Source of the DNA: Hemerocallis citrina
Taxonomy: Eukaryota; Streptophyta; Magnoliopsida; Asparagales; Asphodelaceae
DNA length: 64,000 nt
NCBI GenBank assembly: GCA_017893485.1
Contig: CM030363.1
Location: 176,175,744-176,239,743, forward strand
Reading direction: 5' to 3'
A program made the translations under genes and the position numbers. Below, piece by piece: positions 1 to 11,659 of this stretch; positions within the stretch are counted from its first letter, which is position 1, and every line of letters starts with the position of its first letter. The notes under the pieces are model-generated. The model had not been told where the DNA came from, ran no database searches, and was given only the letters and a program-made list of their open reading frames with translations.

Positions 1-732
1 ATCGCATAATTTTTTTTTTTTCTATGACAACTAATACGGTGAGAAATTTTCTTCAAGATCAATTTAAATTCACACTCTGTCAATTCTTCTAGAAAATCTA
101 CTCACTCTAAAGAGAAACACATTATAATATTACACATGCTAATTTACACAACTTCTAAACTTTTATTTCATAAATCTACTTTAATTAACATGCATTTCAC
201 TCAAATTTTTGGAGTTTCTCTTATCACACGCATCACAATCAATGAGAATAAATTAAATCATTCTACATCTATAATTTAATTTTTAGAGTATCTACACATG
301 CAACTACTCAATAAATTAGAGACAATAAAGAAACACCTACTTTATAGAAGATTATTAGAAGCAAAATCCTCTTCAAAAGCACTTCGAAAATTCACCAAAA
401 CCAAGCCAAACCCCCTTCCGAAATCCAACAACAAGCATCCGAAAGCAGCACATTACTTTTATTTTTTGATTTTTTGAGTTGTTAGCTTTCTGTTGATTGA
501 GTGGGATGGAGATTATAAAGATTTATTAAAATAATTAACTTTAGTTTAAATTTATCTAAGCCCACTAACTATTAACCACCCACTAAACAAGCCAACTCAA
601 TCCATTTACATTATACCAAGTCAAAGTAAGCCAACGGCTGTGCAATTTGGGGTGTGCACATTGCACGTGTGCACGTGCACGTGCTTTGTGCACACTTAAC
701 AAAATTAATATTTTTATTTAAATGAAGACATA

Positions 733-736
<4 letters not shown>

Positions 737-786
<50 letters not shown>
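737..786. repeat. (TA)n microsatellite, left of MITE
   Basis: An almost pure TA tract of about 50 bp directly abuts the left terminal inverted repeat of the MITE at 787. With the tract at 1130-1179 it suggests insertion of the MITE into a TA-rich target. Confidence 0.9.
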
Positions 787-1125
787 GGGAGCCCTTCGGT
801 TGAGAACTCTGTGAGAACTCACGAAGTAGACCCCCCATGAAAAATCCGAACCGACCATCTCGTTCTACATGCCTTAGATAGCATAACATAAAGAATTCAA
901 ATAATTTGAAGTTCGTTTGCTCATTCATCAAATGGAGTAGAATTTTCAGCCGTACAATTTTGCGATGATGTAAATCGTGGGAAAATGAACTTCAAATTAC
1001 GTGATTTCTTTATGTTATGCTATCTAAGGCGTGTAGAATGAGATGGCCGGTTCGGATTTTTCATGGGGGGTGTACTCCTTGAGTTCTCACGGAGTTCTCA
1101 CCAAATTAGTTCTCAACCGAAGGGC

Positions 1126-1129
<4 letters not shown>
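787..1129. mobile_element. Foldback MITE inserted in a TA repeat
   Basis: Two arms of about 140-150 bp form an inverted repeat: 788-930 against about 990-1128. The outer ends read GCCCTTCGGTTGAGAACT and its complement. The arms share stretches such as ATGAAAAATCCGAACCG and TTAGATAGCATAACATAAAG. There is no coding capacity. TA dinucleotides on both sides fit a TA target duplication, as in Tc1/mariner-type MITEs, but the microsatellite context makes the duplication ambiguous. Peptides that read across this region are by-products of the repeat. Confidence 0.8.

Positions 1130-1179
<50 letters not shown>
1130..1179. repeat. (TA)n microsatellite, right of MITE
   Basis: A TA tract of about 50 bp starts where the right inverted repeat of the MITE ends. 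Confidence 0.9.
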
Positions 1180-1182
<3 letters not shown>

Positions 1183-1851
1183 GTATTTAAATAAAATTAG
1201 TTTTATGTATTTAAATAAAATTAGTTTAGTTTAATTATAAATTAGATTTTTCATGCCCAAATAAAATAAACACACACATACTTCAAAATTTCATTTTTAA
1301 AGAGAATACACCCAATACATGCACCGCAAACATGTGCGTCACATGTAAAAAAAATATTAAAATATGAAATAGACTTTATCAACTGAAAAATATTTATAAA
1401 TAATTGAAATAAAATATACGAAAGATATATTTTATTATTTTTTTATATATTCCACAACGTAATCAATACGTACATAGAAAACATGTGCACCGCACGTATA
1501 AAATTTTTTAATCAAAATATGAGAAAAATAAATTTCTGTTTATAAAAAGAATTCGAACAAGTCATAAAATAAGAGATTGAAACACATAGAAAAATATTAT
1601 ACGTAACGGTAAAATTGACACGTGTATTGGAAACACGTGAAATGCACGTAAAAACACAAAGATTGAAAACTTATTATTTGAGGTGGCTCAATTAGGATAA
1701 AAATGAATTTCAAGAAGATGATAAATGTATGAATAGTCGGAATACAAAATACATATTTAAATACGTTACGGATATTACCCGTAACAGTACAAAATACACA
1801 TGCATAACACGCGAGGGCAAAATTATCATAACTCAATTTTGCTGGGTGTTA

Positions 1852-4800
1852 CAATATACAAGTCTACTGTAACTTTGTAGTTATAAGTTTCTCCAAAATA
1901 TTATTTCTATAACCTTGAATTCTTCGAAATCCACTGTCGAATCGAAATGTTATACAGACTGCCACTGTTCAATCTTGTAAAATTCATTATAAATTGTATT
2001 TTGTATGAATAATTGATTTTTTAAACTCTAAAGAAAGTTGAACAAGTCTACCTCAACTTCTTAATTGTGACCTTTCTCAAAATACTGCATCTAAGATGTC
2101 GAAAAGATCAAAATCTGAAATGTGTACAAATTTTCAGCAGCTAGCCAACTGTCAACCAGTTCTAAGTTTGGATTTTATTAAAATAGTTTACGACATCCAA
2201 ATATTATGAAATTCTAAGAATATATTCTTGATATATACGAGATGCTCCTATAAAATTTTTAGCTCTAGATTCCATCTAGTTTAATAGTTATGATTTTTTG
2301 AAGTGCAACTAGAACTCAAAACAGAATCTTATGAAAATGTCCTCAATCAACCATATCATAATTTCACACATTCAATCAACAACAAATAATCTAAGTATGA
2401 ATGTTCAATCTATATAAGTTATCATGCATTTAACAATTCACACATATCTAGCATTCTACTAATAAAACTATATTAGAAAGTTGGAGAAACACCCACTTCA
2501 AATGTAGAATTCCTAGTAATAGAACTCCTAGAAAATAATGCTCCAAAGCTCCAAGCTCTATCAAAAATGGTCGGACTCTTCCTAGCACAACCCGCCAGCT
2601 CTTCTCCCTCTTTCTCTCTTTTATTTTTGTTTTGATTCTAGTTCATGACAAAATGGGTGATCTATTTATAGGAAGAATGAGTGGTTAAAATGACTTCCCA
2701 CTTCCCAAAATAACTCCCCACTTCTCCATACTCTCTCCCACTCTCTCCACTCAAGCACGCACAAAGCATGTGCACGTGTAGTCAATGTGTGTGCACACTC
2801 TTTCATACAAAGTTTATTATTAGTTTTAATTAAGTTAGAAGTGTGTGTTACACATGAAAAAGTATACCAATATAACTAGATTTTAAATGTACATTAAGTG
2901 TGCACAAAAATAATTATGGGCTTTAAGTTGTAATTAGTTTTAGTGGGCTATAAAATGGATTTAGGCCTAATGGATTTTAATTAAAACAAATCACACAATT
3001 GTGGCTAGAAAATGAAGGAAAAAATTCATGACTCAAGAAACTTTTAGGAACCAATATGTGCATAAAATTTTACATGCAATGCATGTGCAAAAATAAAATA
3101 GTATTAAAATAAGAAAACACGTGCATAAGAAAAACACGTGCATTGCACGTATCAATAAGTATTCAAATACAAAAATAGGTTTGAGCGAACGAAATATAAC
3201 ATAAGAAAAATATTTATTTTGATAATGTTATGGATATTTCACGTAACGGAAAAATATACGTAATCGACACGTATATTGAAAACACGTGCAATACACGTAT
3301 GAACACAGAAAGATTAGGATTTATATTTGAGTTGACTCAAGATATGATAAAAAGAATTTTGAGAAGACGGAAAATGTATAAATAATTGCGATGCAGAAAT
3401 ACGTAGGACATTTATGTTAAAATACATTACGGATATTACTCATAATAGTATAAAATATATGTGCGTAATGTTGGATCCTGTAGGCTAAGCAACAAACACT
3501 AGAGGGGGGGTGAATAGTGTTTATAATAATAAATTGCGGAATAAGAAATTTCTCTCGGCACAGTCGACTCAGTGGGGAACCAGTCGACTGATATAGCCAA
3601 AATCAAAATAAATTTAACCTCTCGAAACAGTCGACTGATAGATAATACAGGCGACTGATGAGACAAAGAGAATAACTAATACGAGACTGGTCAGTCGACT
3701 GATACGAAGCTGAGTCGACTGGTCAGACTAGTTTTGCAGAGTATAATTGATCAAAAGTAAATGCAATCACAAGACAACCAATCACAGAGTACACAAGATA
3801 TATCCTGGTTCGGTCCTCCCGACCTACATCCAGTCCCCAAGCAACCCACTTGAGATTTCCACTATTCTTGAAAAATAAATACAAGAATACCCTACGGCGT
3901 TCAAGACAACAACCTTGTCTAACCCGTAGTCCTTTCTCTCAACCAGAGAAAGCAGACCCACTCTTCAACCAAGAGTCAAAAACACTCTCCAACCGAGAGC
4001 AAGAGTACAAGAGGAATTTTACAATCAACCTATAGCCTTGTTGTTGTATGTGTTGATGCACGTGGCTAAAACAATAGGTTGACTTCTATACTCAGTCCAA
4101 AGCGAAATCAATGCTATACTGGACTGAGTGTAGAGAACCAAAGTATGTGAACTTGAAAGCTTTGTTCTTCACAGAAAATCACTTAAATTTTTCTCAAGAG
4201 TGCTCGGGTGTTTTTAAGAAATCAAGTAGTCAAGTGAATTAAGTGAATGTTTCTGTTTGAGAAGAAACTCTATATAAAGAGTTTTGTACTTCTGAACGTT
4301 GGAAAGCAGTTACATAACTGTCAACCAACGGATCAAACCGTTTGAATTTGAAAAAGTTCGTTTTTGAAAATCAGAAAACGGTCAAAAAGCTCTCGATCAG
4401 TCGACTGGGTTGCCATATGAGTCGACTGATCAGAGTTTGAATAATTTTAAACAGTTTCGTACTTATCAGTCGACTGGCATAGGCTTAAGTCGACTGGTAC
4501 TTAAAAGCTAAAATTCTTCAAACTGTTTTGACTTATTTTGAGGGGTTTTTTTTTTTTTAGAGACACACAGTATGAAATTGTTAAGTGTGTGTGTGTGTGT
4601 TGACAAGGCTTTACATCAGACTAAAGACTCAACAGGAAAGTACATTATAATGTTTACAAGACACAACAATATAACACATTTAAGCTTGAGTCTTGAGTTG
4701 AATTGAGTCTTTGATCCTTGCTTTGAGTAAAGTCTTGATCCTTGTCTTGAGCTGTATCCTTGAGAGCTTGTGCATTTGTTCAGCTAGAATTGTCTTTTGA

Positions 4801-4930
4801 TATGAACGCTGCATTGTTAGCTGTATAATATAAACACATGTGGCACTGTGTTGTGATCATCAAAATCAAGAATCAACACATAACACCTGTAGAAAAAATT
4901 GTCATAACTCAATTTTGCGTGGTGTTACAC
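1852..4930 (-). mobile_element. Diverged antisense LTR-like DNA (copy 2), interrupted
   Basis: The minus strand starts TGTAACACCACGC at 4930 and runs left. The segment 3200-3468 plus 4884-4930 resembles 1440-1851, including ATTGTCATAACTCAATTTTG. A solo LTR of another family (3469-4878) interrupts it. The stretch 2640-2780 has GTGCACGTG and a run of CTCTCCCACT, like the reverse of the Gypsy LTR near 53.1 kb. No coding region is visible. I infer a chromovirus-like LTR remnant that inserted into the LTR of Copia A, because that LTR starts abruptly at 4931. Confidence 0.35.
3469..4878. mobile_element. Solo LTR with repeated CAGTCGACTG motifs
   Basis: A 1.41-kb block starts TGTTGGATCC and ends GAATCAACA, so both termini fit an LTR (TG...CA within TGTTG/CAACA). 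Flanks are CGTAA at 3464-3468 and CATAA at 4879-4883, a 5-bp target duplication with one mismatch. The flanking sequence rejoins to match the repeat around 1795-1851. There is no internal domain, so a solo LTR is the simplest reading. About nine copies of a (C)AGTCGACT(G)-type palindrome lie at 3560-3720 and 4390-4500. The peptide that can be read at 3850-4035 has no recognisable family. Confidence 0.65.
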
Positions 4931-5316
4931 TCTCTGCAATGTAGAAAATATCAATGAAGTACTCTACCACTCATATTGGAGGCTATTACAATATATATAA
5001 GAAGAAGAGAGAGAACCTTAGGTTAGCCTTGATTCTTAGTCGTCTGATATATCATGTAGAAGAAGTAACTAAATAAGAGTCGTACGATCTGACTTAGAGT
5101 TGAAGATTAGGCTGAAACGATCACCATAATCGGGGGCCAAAATAACACAGGTACTGTCCCCTTCTCAGGAAAACCTGTACATTGACCAATCGGGTGTGCG
5201 GTCGACCGCAATCTTGGACAATCTACCGCAACTTTGCCTGCAGCTGCTTCGACCTCCGTGCTTCATCGTATCTTCTTCTAATCTCAACCACAAGTATACA
5301 AGACATAATCCTAACA
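4931..5316 (-). repeat. 3' LTR fragment of Copia A
   Basis: This matches the right part of the LTR at 14811-15482, for example AGAAAATATCAATGAAGTAC and ATATATAAGAAGAAGAGAGA, and ends CCTAACA at 5316. The polypurine tract is directly to the right on the minus strand (5317-5330). The left 270 bp or so of the LTR is missing. Confidence 0.75.
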
Positions 5317-5379
5317 ACCTCCACCTTAGATTGCATAAGAGTGCTATCAACATGATGTGATTATTCATCTCCACACTAA

Positions 5380-5996
5380 AAAAAAAAACTCCGCTTGGGA
5401 ATATACTTGGAACAATAGTTTCTCCTGCTAGTTGAACAAATCTTCTACACAAACTCACCGATCAGCATACTCCCTCAATGGCACACCTTAGTAGGCATTA
5501 ACATAGAGTTTCCAACTTCCACACGAACTCCACCTACATTGAGGCACTCTCCACCTCTCGACGATATTCAAACGTCATAGTCTCGCTTCGATGATGCTAA
5601 TTGCGGCAAACTAGATGGACTTGCAGAAATAACGAGAAAAGTATCAACACTTACGCAAGTATTTTGGATTCCCTAAAGTTTATAGAGATTGCATTGGCTT
5701 GGCCCAACGGCTCTCATACCTCTAATCACCTTACGATGACCATAACAAACAGACAGAACTCCATCTCGAGATGTGTACCTACAACCCCATGCTTCAAGAG
5801 TTTCCAAGAAAATCAGATTCTGTTTCAGCAGACGAATATGTAAAACTTCCCTAGAGTGAACATGTTTAGACCTGACATCTTCAACTCAATTGTTCCCTAA
5901 CCTATTACTTCACAAGTCTCTCTTATTCTCGTTCTCACACAATGCCCTATAGTAGACTTATAAATAGAAAACAACTTCCTCTTAGAGTTAAATATG
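5380..5996 (-). pseudogene. Copia A protease/pre-integrase remnant
   Basis: Minus-strand translation of about 5690-5845 gives WGCRYTSRDGVLSVCYG followed by a short basic stretch and NLYKL. This fits the gag_pre-integrase region of Copia polyproteins, which typically reads G.RYS.EGGVL.V..G...G....LY.L. Frames are broken and no start codon is credible. The stretch ends at the AGTAG target duplication of Copia B and continues at 12675. It would encode part of a Gag-Pol polyprotein if intact. Confidence 0.5.
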
Positions 5997-6001
5997 AGTA
6001 G

Positions 6002-6951
6002 TGTTGGAAAAAGTTTTTTGCAGGTTTTCCGGGCCGAATTCCGGCGGGCTCCGGCCACCGGCGGCACCGAAAATTGATTGGATCATGTTCCTCTCGTCGA
6101 GTACTATGCTGTAATGTACTCACTTGCCAAAAATTATTTTCGTATGAATAAGAAATGTAGGTCCAAAGTTGGGTACTCGCAATGTACTAACTTGGACAGT
6201 TGGAATGAATAATCCCACATCGGAAGATGGGAAAGATTTTCTCTAGTATATAAGCTAATGAAATGGACTAAAGGGCGTAGCCGTGGGGTTACCACTAACG
6301 TGTAGTGGGGAGAGGACCTAGCCAAAATAACAAACACACACGCGCCCGGCCCGGCTCCGGCCCAGGCCCCGGCTCAGCTTGGTCTGGCTTGGCCTATATT
6401 TTTTTTTGCCCCGCTCCAAAATTTTCCCCAGTTACTATTGAGGCTCTTCAAATTATGTAACTGAACTGCTGGTACCATTACTCTATAACATCAGAGTAAT
6501 GGCTCATCAGTTACGCATTTGAACCATTACTCTACTGTTACAGAGTAATGGGCCATTACTCTGCTGTTACAGAATAATGGGCCCTTCAGTTACTCTCAGT
6601 CTCCTATAAAACCAGTCCATTTTGTATGCCAGAATATATAGTTTTCAAAAAAAAGTCCGATTCTTCTTCTTCTTCTTCCTCTGAGTCAGTTTTGAGAATA
6701 AAACACAGCTCTGGTTGGCTCAGATCACTGAAGTTAGGGTGCTGCTCTTCAGGAAAAGGTAATACAGTTGTATCCTGGGAGGCAATTCGTCAACCACCAT
6801 CACACTACGAGGCGAAATTTACTTTAAGGACAGAGATATTCAAATCTCGACTCTATATTGTATTACATGGTTTGTTCTTTTATTTCCTATAATTGTAACT
6901 CTTCACAATTATTGTTAGCATTTTCTGTTTTATGAAACTCGTGTTCTAACG
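6002..6951 (+). repeat. 5' LTR of Copia B
   Basis: A 950-bp LTR. It contains TCCCACATCGGAAGATGGG, a GC-rich CGGCCC block (6340-6390), a set of CATTACTCT/CAGTTAC repeats (6450-6600) and a TATAAAA-type box near 6605. The 3' LTR is 60 bp longer, mainly because of an expanded TTC tract. The peptide readable at 6134-6337 recurs in the 3' LTR at 11761-12000 and is a by-product of LTR similarity. Confidence 0.9.
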
Positions 6952-7067
6952 ATCTTAAAGCAAAATTTTCCTCTATTCTAACAGTTTTTGTGAAGATTCT
7001 TTACAGGTACTGTTATCATTTCAGAAAAACAAAACAACTAAAAGTTATATTTTAACTGTTTCAGAAC

Positions 7068-8035
7068 ATGGAAAGCACACAAATCGATAATGTCAGTGGA
7101 CTTATCAATGAACAAATACAAGTGACCCAAACTGTGACTGCACAATTGGTTGCAGCACAGACGGTCGTTCTGCCCACACATAACTGTGGGAGAAAAACCA
7201 GAGATGTTCAATGGAACGGGATTCAAGAAGTGGTAAGGGAAGATGCAGTTCTACCTAACCACCTTGAAGCTGACAGGTTTCTACTGAATCTGCCCCTATG
7301 CTGGCACCTATGGATGCACACTCCGTTGCGGCAGTTGATGCATGGACACAGAGTGATTATCTCTGCAGAAATTACATCCTGAACGGCTTGGTAGACCCGC
7401 TGTACAATGTCTACTGTGCTTCAAGACTTCCAAGCTTCTGTGGGGGTCCTTGGAGAAAAAGTACAAAACACAAGATGCCGGCCCCAAGAAGTTTGTAGTC
7501 GGCAAATTTCTGGACTACAAGATGGTTGACTCCAAGACAGTTGTGAGTCAAACCCAAGAACTGCAGGTGATAATGCATGAAATTGCTGCAGAGAACATGA
7601 CTCTGTGCGAATCGTTCCAGGTTGCAGCGTTCATCGAGAAGCTTCCACCTGGATGGAAAGACGTCAAGAACTACCTCAAGCACAAGCGAAAGGAGATGTC
7701 TCTTGAAGACCTCATTGTCAGGTTGCTTATCGAAGAGGAGAATCGCAAGGCTGACAGGTCCTATGGAAATCAGTCCATAGAAAAGGCAAACATGATGGAG
7801 CATGAACAGAAAGGCAAAAAGAAAAAGTTCTTGTCACAGGCCTCGAATAAAAAACCGGCAGTAAAGAGGTTTGCTGGAAAATGCCACAAGTGTGGTAAGC
7901 TGGGCCACAGAATTTCTGAATGCCACATCAAAGACAACAACCGTGCTGGAACCGGACTGGCAAAAGGATCTCATGCACACATAGCTGAGAACTTGTCCAC
8001 CGGTCTCTCTAACCTAGACCTCTGTGTTGTTGTAT
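7068..8035 (+). pseudogene. Copia B gag (capsid/nucleocapsid), frameshifted
   Basis: Gag packages element RNA into virus-like particles. Start ATG 7068 lies about 115 bp after the 5' LTR. The reading frame must change near 7290 and again near 7450 to follow the family pattern: N-terminal capsid, then SDYLCRNYILNGLVDPLYN, then KFLDYKMVDSKTVVSQ and EKLPPGWKDVKNYLKHKRKE. A CCHC zinc knuckle, CHKCGKLGHRISEC (C-X2-C-X4-H-X4-C), is at about 7882-7923. The frameshifts show it is broken. Assignment to Copia gag (UBN2 type) is firm. Confidence 0.88.
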
Positions 8036-8660
8036 CAGAGGTGAATCTGGTAAGGAGCAATCCTCGAAAGTGGTGGTACGATACTGGGACCACCATGCAC
8101 ATCTGCTCGGACAATGAGATGTTCACTTCATACCAGAAGTGCAACAAGGATGAACAACTATTCATGGGTAATTCTTTCACCTTCAAAATTGCATGAACGG
8201 GGAAGATAGTGCTGAAAATGACTTCAAGCATGGAACTAATGCTCACAAATGTGTTGCATGTTCCAGATATTAGAAAGAACTTGGTATCAAGATCTTTGCT
8301 AAACAAGAATGGATTTAAGGTTGTTCTTGCTTCTGATAATTTTGTATTATCTAAAAATGGGGTGTACTTGGATCAAGAATATGTAAAGAATGGACTGTTC
8401 AAGTTTAATGTAATGCCAGTCATCCCTAAAAATATTGTTCCTGTTGTTCCCAAAGTTAATGAAATTACTCCTATTGCTTATATCGTTGGGTCTTCTTCTG
8501 TTTGGCATGAAAAACTAGGCCACATTAATTTCAATTCTATGCGTACATTAATTAACATGAATTTGCTACCAAAATTTAAGGTAGACAACTGCAAAAAATG
8601 TGAAGTTTGCACGGAGGCGAAACTCACTAAAACTCCATCACGTTCTGTAGAAAGAAACAC
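8036..8660 (+). pseudogene. Copia B protease and pre-integrase region
   Basis: The aspartic protease signature WWYDTGTTMHIC lies at about 8070-8105, with the catalytic D-T-G. The frame is interrupted by a stop at 8194 and resumes as VPDIRKNLVSRSLLNKNGF, typical of the end of Copia protease. The gag_pre-integrase segment follows, ending in the HHCC zinc finger of integrase: WHEKLGH and CKKCEVC (8503-8615). Protease would release the mature proteins from the polyprotein. One in-frame stop makes this copy defective. Confidence 0.85.
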
Positions 8661-9200
8661 AGAAACTCTAGGTCTAATTCACACGGATCTGTGTGATTTA
8701 AAATACGTGCAGACCAGAGGTGGCAAGAAGTACTTTGTGACATTCATAAACGATTGCACAAATTTTGTTATGTATACTTGTTACATGGCAAAAATGAGGC
8801 TTTGGATAAATTCAAAGCATATAAACTTAAGGTTGAGAATCAACTTGGCAAAACGATTAAAATCGTTAGGAGTGATAGAGGAGGAGAATATGAACTGTGG
8901 AGTGATAGAGGAGGAGTGCAGACCAGATAACATAGAATAGTTCATCAGACAACTGCTCCTTACTCACCTGAATCAAACGGTGCTGTCGAGCGCAAGAACC
9001 GAACTCTAAAGGAGATGATGAATGCCTTGTTGTTGAATTCTGACTTACCCCAAAACATGTGGGGAAAGCATTGCTGACTACCAACTACATTTTCAATAAA
9101 ATACCTCACAAGAAAATTGACAAGACACCATATGAACTGTGGAAAGGTAACGTACCTTCGTATAAATAACTCAAAGTATGGGGGTGTCTAGAAAAAGTGG
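8661..9200 (+). pseudogene. Copia B integrase core, broken
   Basis: The first catalytic Asp is in LIHTDLCD (8670-8697). The second is in RSDRGGEY in another frame at about 8866-8890. The third catalytic residue, Glu, is in ESNGAVERKNRTL (8970-9010). Between them a 30-bp direct duplication containing GAGTGATAGAGGAGGAG (8871-8918) and frame changes disrupt the domain. Integrase would insert the cDNA. Short C-terminal text continues to about 9250. Confidence 0.8.
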
Positions 9201-10425
9201 CGGTACCTAATCCAAAACAGATCACCATAGGACCTAAGACGATTGATTGCATATTTACAGGCTATGCACACAACAATAGTGCATATCGGTTCTTGATATA
9301 TAAATCAGATATACCGGATATCCATGTGAATATAATAATGGAATCAAGGAATGCTTCCTTCTTTGAATATGTGTTTCTGTGTAAGGATACTACGTATCCC
9401 AAACGTACACGTGAACAAGGGAATGCAAGCACTTCGGTTGATGAACCAGAACATGATAATGATGAGCCTAGACGTAGTAAACGGGCTAAAATATCAAATT
9501 CATTTGGTCCTGACTTTGTAACGGCCTTTCTGTTAGAGAATGAGCCCGGAACATTCAAGAAAGCCATGTCTACGCCTGATGCTCTTATGTGGAAGGAAGT
9601 AATCAAAAGTGAAATAGACTCCATTATGCAAAATCATACATGGGAGTTGGTCGATTTGCCTTCTGGATGTAAAGCTCTAGGATGCAAATAAATTTTCAAA
9701 CAAAAAATGAAACCAGATGGTTCAATAGAGAAGTATAAGGCGAGAGTTGTGGTAAAAGGATTTAGGCAAAAGGAAGGATATACTTCTTTGATACATATTC
9801 CCCGGTTACAAGAATAACTTCCATAAAAATGTTGATACATATTGCAGCTCTACGTAACCTGGAAATATATCAAATGGATGTTAAAACTGTATTTCTAAAT
9901 GGGAATTTAGAAGAAGAAATATACATGAAATAACCTGAGGGTTACGTAGTTTCTAGACAGGAAAACAAGGTGTGTAGGCTTGTAAAATTCCTGTACGGAC
10001 TGAAACAAACCCCAAAGCAGTGGCATGCAAAATTTGACAATATTATGATGTCAAATGGTTTCAAAATAAATGAATATGATAAGTGTATCTACATCAAAGA
10101 TACTCTAAATGGATATATTCTGGTGTGTCTGTATGTAGATGACATGCTCATTATTGGAAGCAATAATAACATTATCAAACAAACTAAGAGCATGCTTAGT
10201 GGCAAGTTTGATATGAAAGATTTGGGAATTACATACGTCATACTAGGAATCAAAATTTTCAGGACGTTTGAGGGAATTACTTTGTCTCAAGCTCATTACG
10301 CTGAAAAGTACTTGAAAGGTTCAAGAATTACTCGAATGGGACTACCAAAAATCCTGTGGATCCCAGTCTTCACTTGTTCAAAAATACGGGTGACAGCATA
10401 TCACAACTGGAATATGCACGTGTAA
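9197..10425 (+). pseudogene. Copia B integrase tail and reverse transcriptase
   Basis: 9197-9691 gives the integrase C-terminus (TIDCIFTGYAHNNSAYRFL, then RRSKRAK) and the start of the RT domain (MWKEVIKSEIDSIMQNHTWEL). The frame then has stops at 9689 and near 9815 and 9931. RT continues as IYQMDVKTVFLNGNLEEEIYM (in two parts), VCRLVKFLYGLKQTPKQWH and the catalytic VCLYVDDMLIIG (10120-10155). The YVDD box is intact. RT copies element RNA into DNA. Multiple stops make it a pseudogene. Confidence 0.88.
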
Positions 10426-11091
10426 TCGGTAGTCTGGTGTACTTAACAAATTGTACAAGACCGACCTAGCACATTCAGTAAATGTACTGAGCCGCTATAC
10501 AAGTAATCCAGGACGAAGTCAGTAGAAAGGAATAACTAGAGTATTGAACTACTTGCGACATACTCAGAGTTATGGGCTGTATTACACTACATATCCAGCA
10601 GTACTAGTAGGCTACAGTGATGCCAACTGGATATCGGACTCTAAGAACTCTAAATCCACAAGTAGATACGTCTTCACTCTTGGTGGTGCAGCTGTGTATG
10701 GAAATACTCTAAACAAACGCTACTAGCCAGATCCACTATGGAATCTGAGTTCATTGCTTTAGACAAAGTGGCAGAGGAAGCAGAGTGGCTTCGAAAACTT
10801 TTAGAGGATATTCCCATGTAGAAAAAACCAGTGTCTGCTATATGTGTACACTGTGACAGCCAATCAGTTATAGCAAGGGCACTGAGTTGTATGTACAATG
10901 GTAAGTCTTGTCATATCAGAAGGCAACACAAAACCATTAGACAACTACTCTTTAATGGAATAATCTCTATAGAGTATATAAAATCGGCTGACATCCTAGC
11001 GGATCCATTTACTAAAGATTTGTCACGAGAGCAAGTTGTGAGATCATCAAGAGGAATGAGTTTAAAGCCTATGATGAAAGAGGATACTTGA
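10426..11091 (+). pseudogene. Copia B RNase H
   Basis: [20 protein letters not shown] (10600-10660) holds the first catalytic Asp (SDANW). TMESEFIALDKVAEEAEWLR (10737-10797) holds the catalytic Glu. CDSQSVIARALS and ADILADPFTKDL (10855-11020) complete the usual Copia RNase H pattern. Stops occur at 10725 and 10818. RNase H degrades the RNA strand during cDNA synthesis. The polyprotein ends at 11089. Confidence 0.88.
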
Positions 11092-11659
11092 TGGAAACCC
11101 TACCTAGGAATTAGAGATCCCAAGATCTAGGTTCAAGGGAACAACTAAATCTTGTTGAATCAATGAGATCACTGAGAGATTAAAATCTCATACCCACTCT
11201 TAGGATGATAAAACAATGCTACCTGCAAAGAGTTAGGATAAGCTTGGCTTTTAATGATTCCCATAGCTTTGAAATAAAAGTGGGGTATGGCAGGATACTC
11301 TTTATGGGCAATCACATTGTGAGTGTGAACTGAGGCCATTTCTAGGAGAATGAAGAGATGCTACATTCTCCAAGTTCACTCACGATTAACCAGGCTTGTT
11401 CAAGGTCAAAATGAACACAACAAGAGAACCTAGTTCTATGAGGTGATGAAACTCTGTGATAGTTATTGTCTAGGTTCACATTCACTACCTGGTCAAGTGA
11501 ATCCGATGGCTACTCACTAAGGGTGGTTCAAAGTTGAAAAATTACTACCATTCTTGATGCAGTAATTTTCCAATTATATTCTCATAGTCTTTTTCTGTCA
11601 CGTGTCTTTCTGTCGTGTTTGGATTACATGGTCTGGTCATTTCCATTTATATGGGGGAT
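11092..11659 (+). other. Copia B 3' untranslated region with polypurine tract
   Basis: This is non-coding DNA between pol and the 3' LTR. It ends with ATGGGGGAT (11651-11659), the expected polypurine primer site for plus-strand DNA synthesis, directly before TGTTGG. Confidence 0.75.

Larger units (their letters stand above)
1..1851 (-). mobile_element. Diverged antisense LTR-like DNA (copy 1)
   Basis: This AT-rich stretch has no convincing coding region. Read on the minus strand it starts TGTAACACCCAGC at 1851, a typical LTR start, and contains ACGTGCATTTCACGTG-like and GTGCACGTGC motifs that also occur in the stretch ending at 4930 and resemble the Gypsy LTR at 52756. I infer an old antisense LTR or LTR fragment. 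The other end lies outside the window or is eroded. No primer site or polypurine tract was found next to 1851, so assignment to one element is uncertain. Confidence 0.35.

Noticed and set aside
611..1234. Tyr/Ile-rich reading frames on both strands
   Set aside because: They run through TA microsatellites and MITE inverted arms, with no domain.
7308..8306. Minus-strand frames opposite Copia B gag and protease
   Set aside because: Shadows of clearly recognisable plus-strand gag and protease domains.
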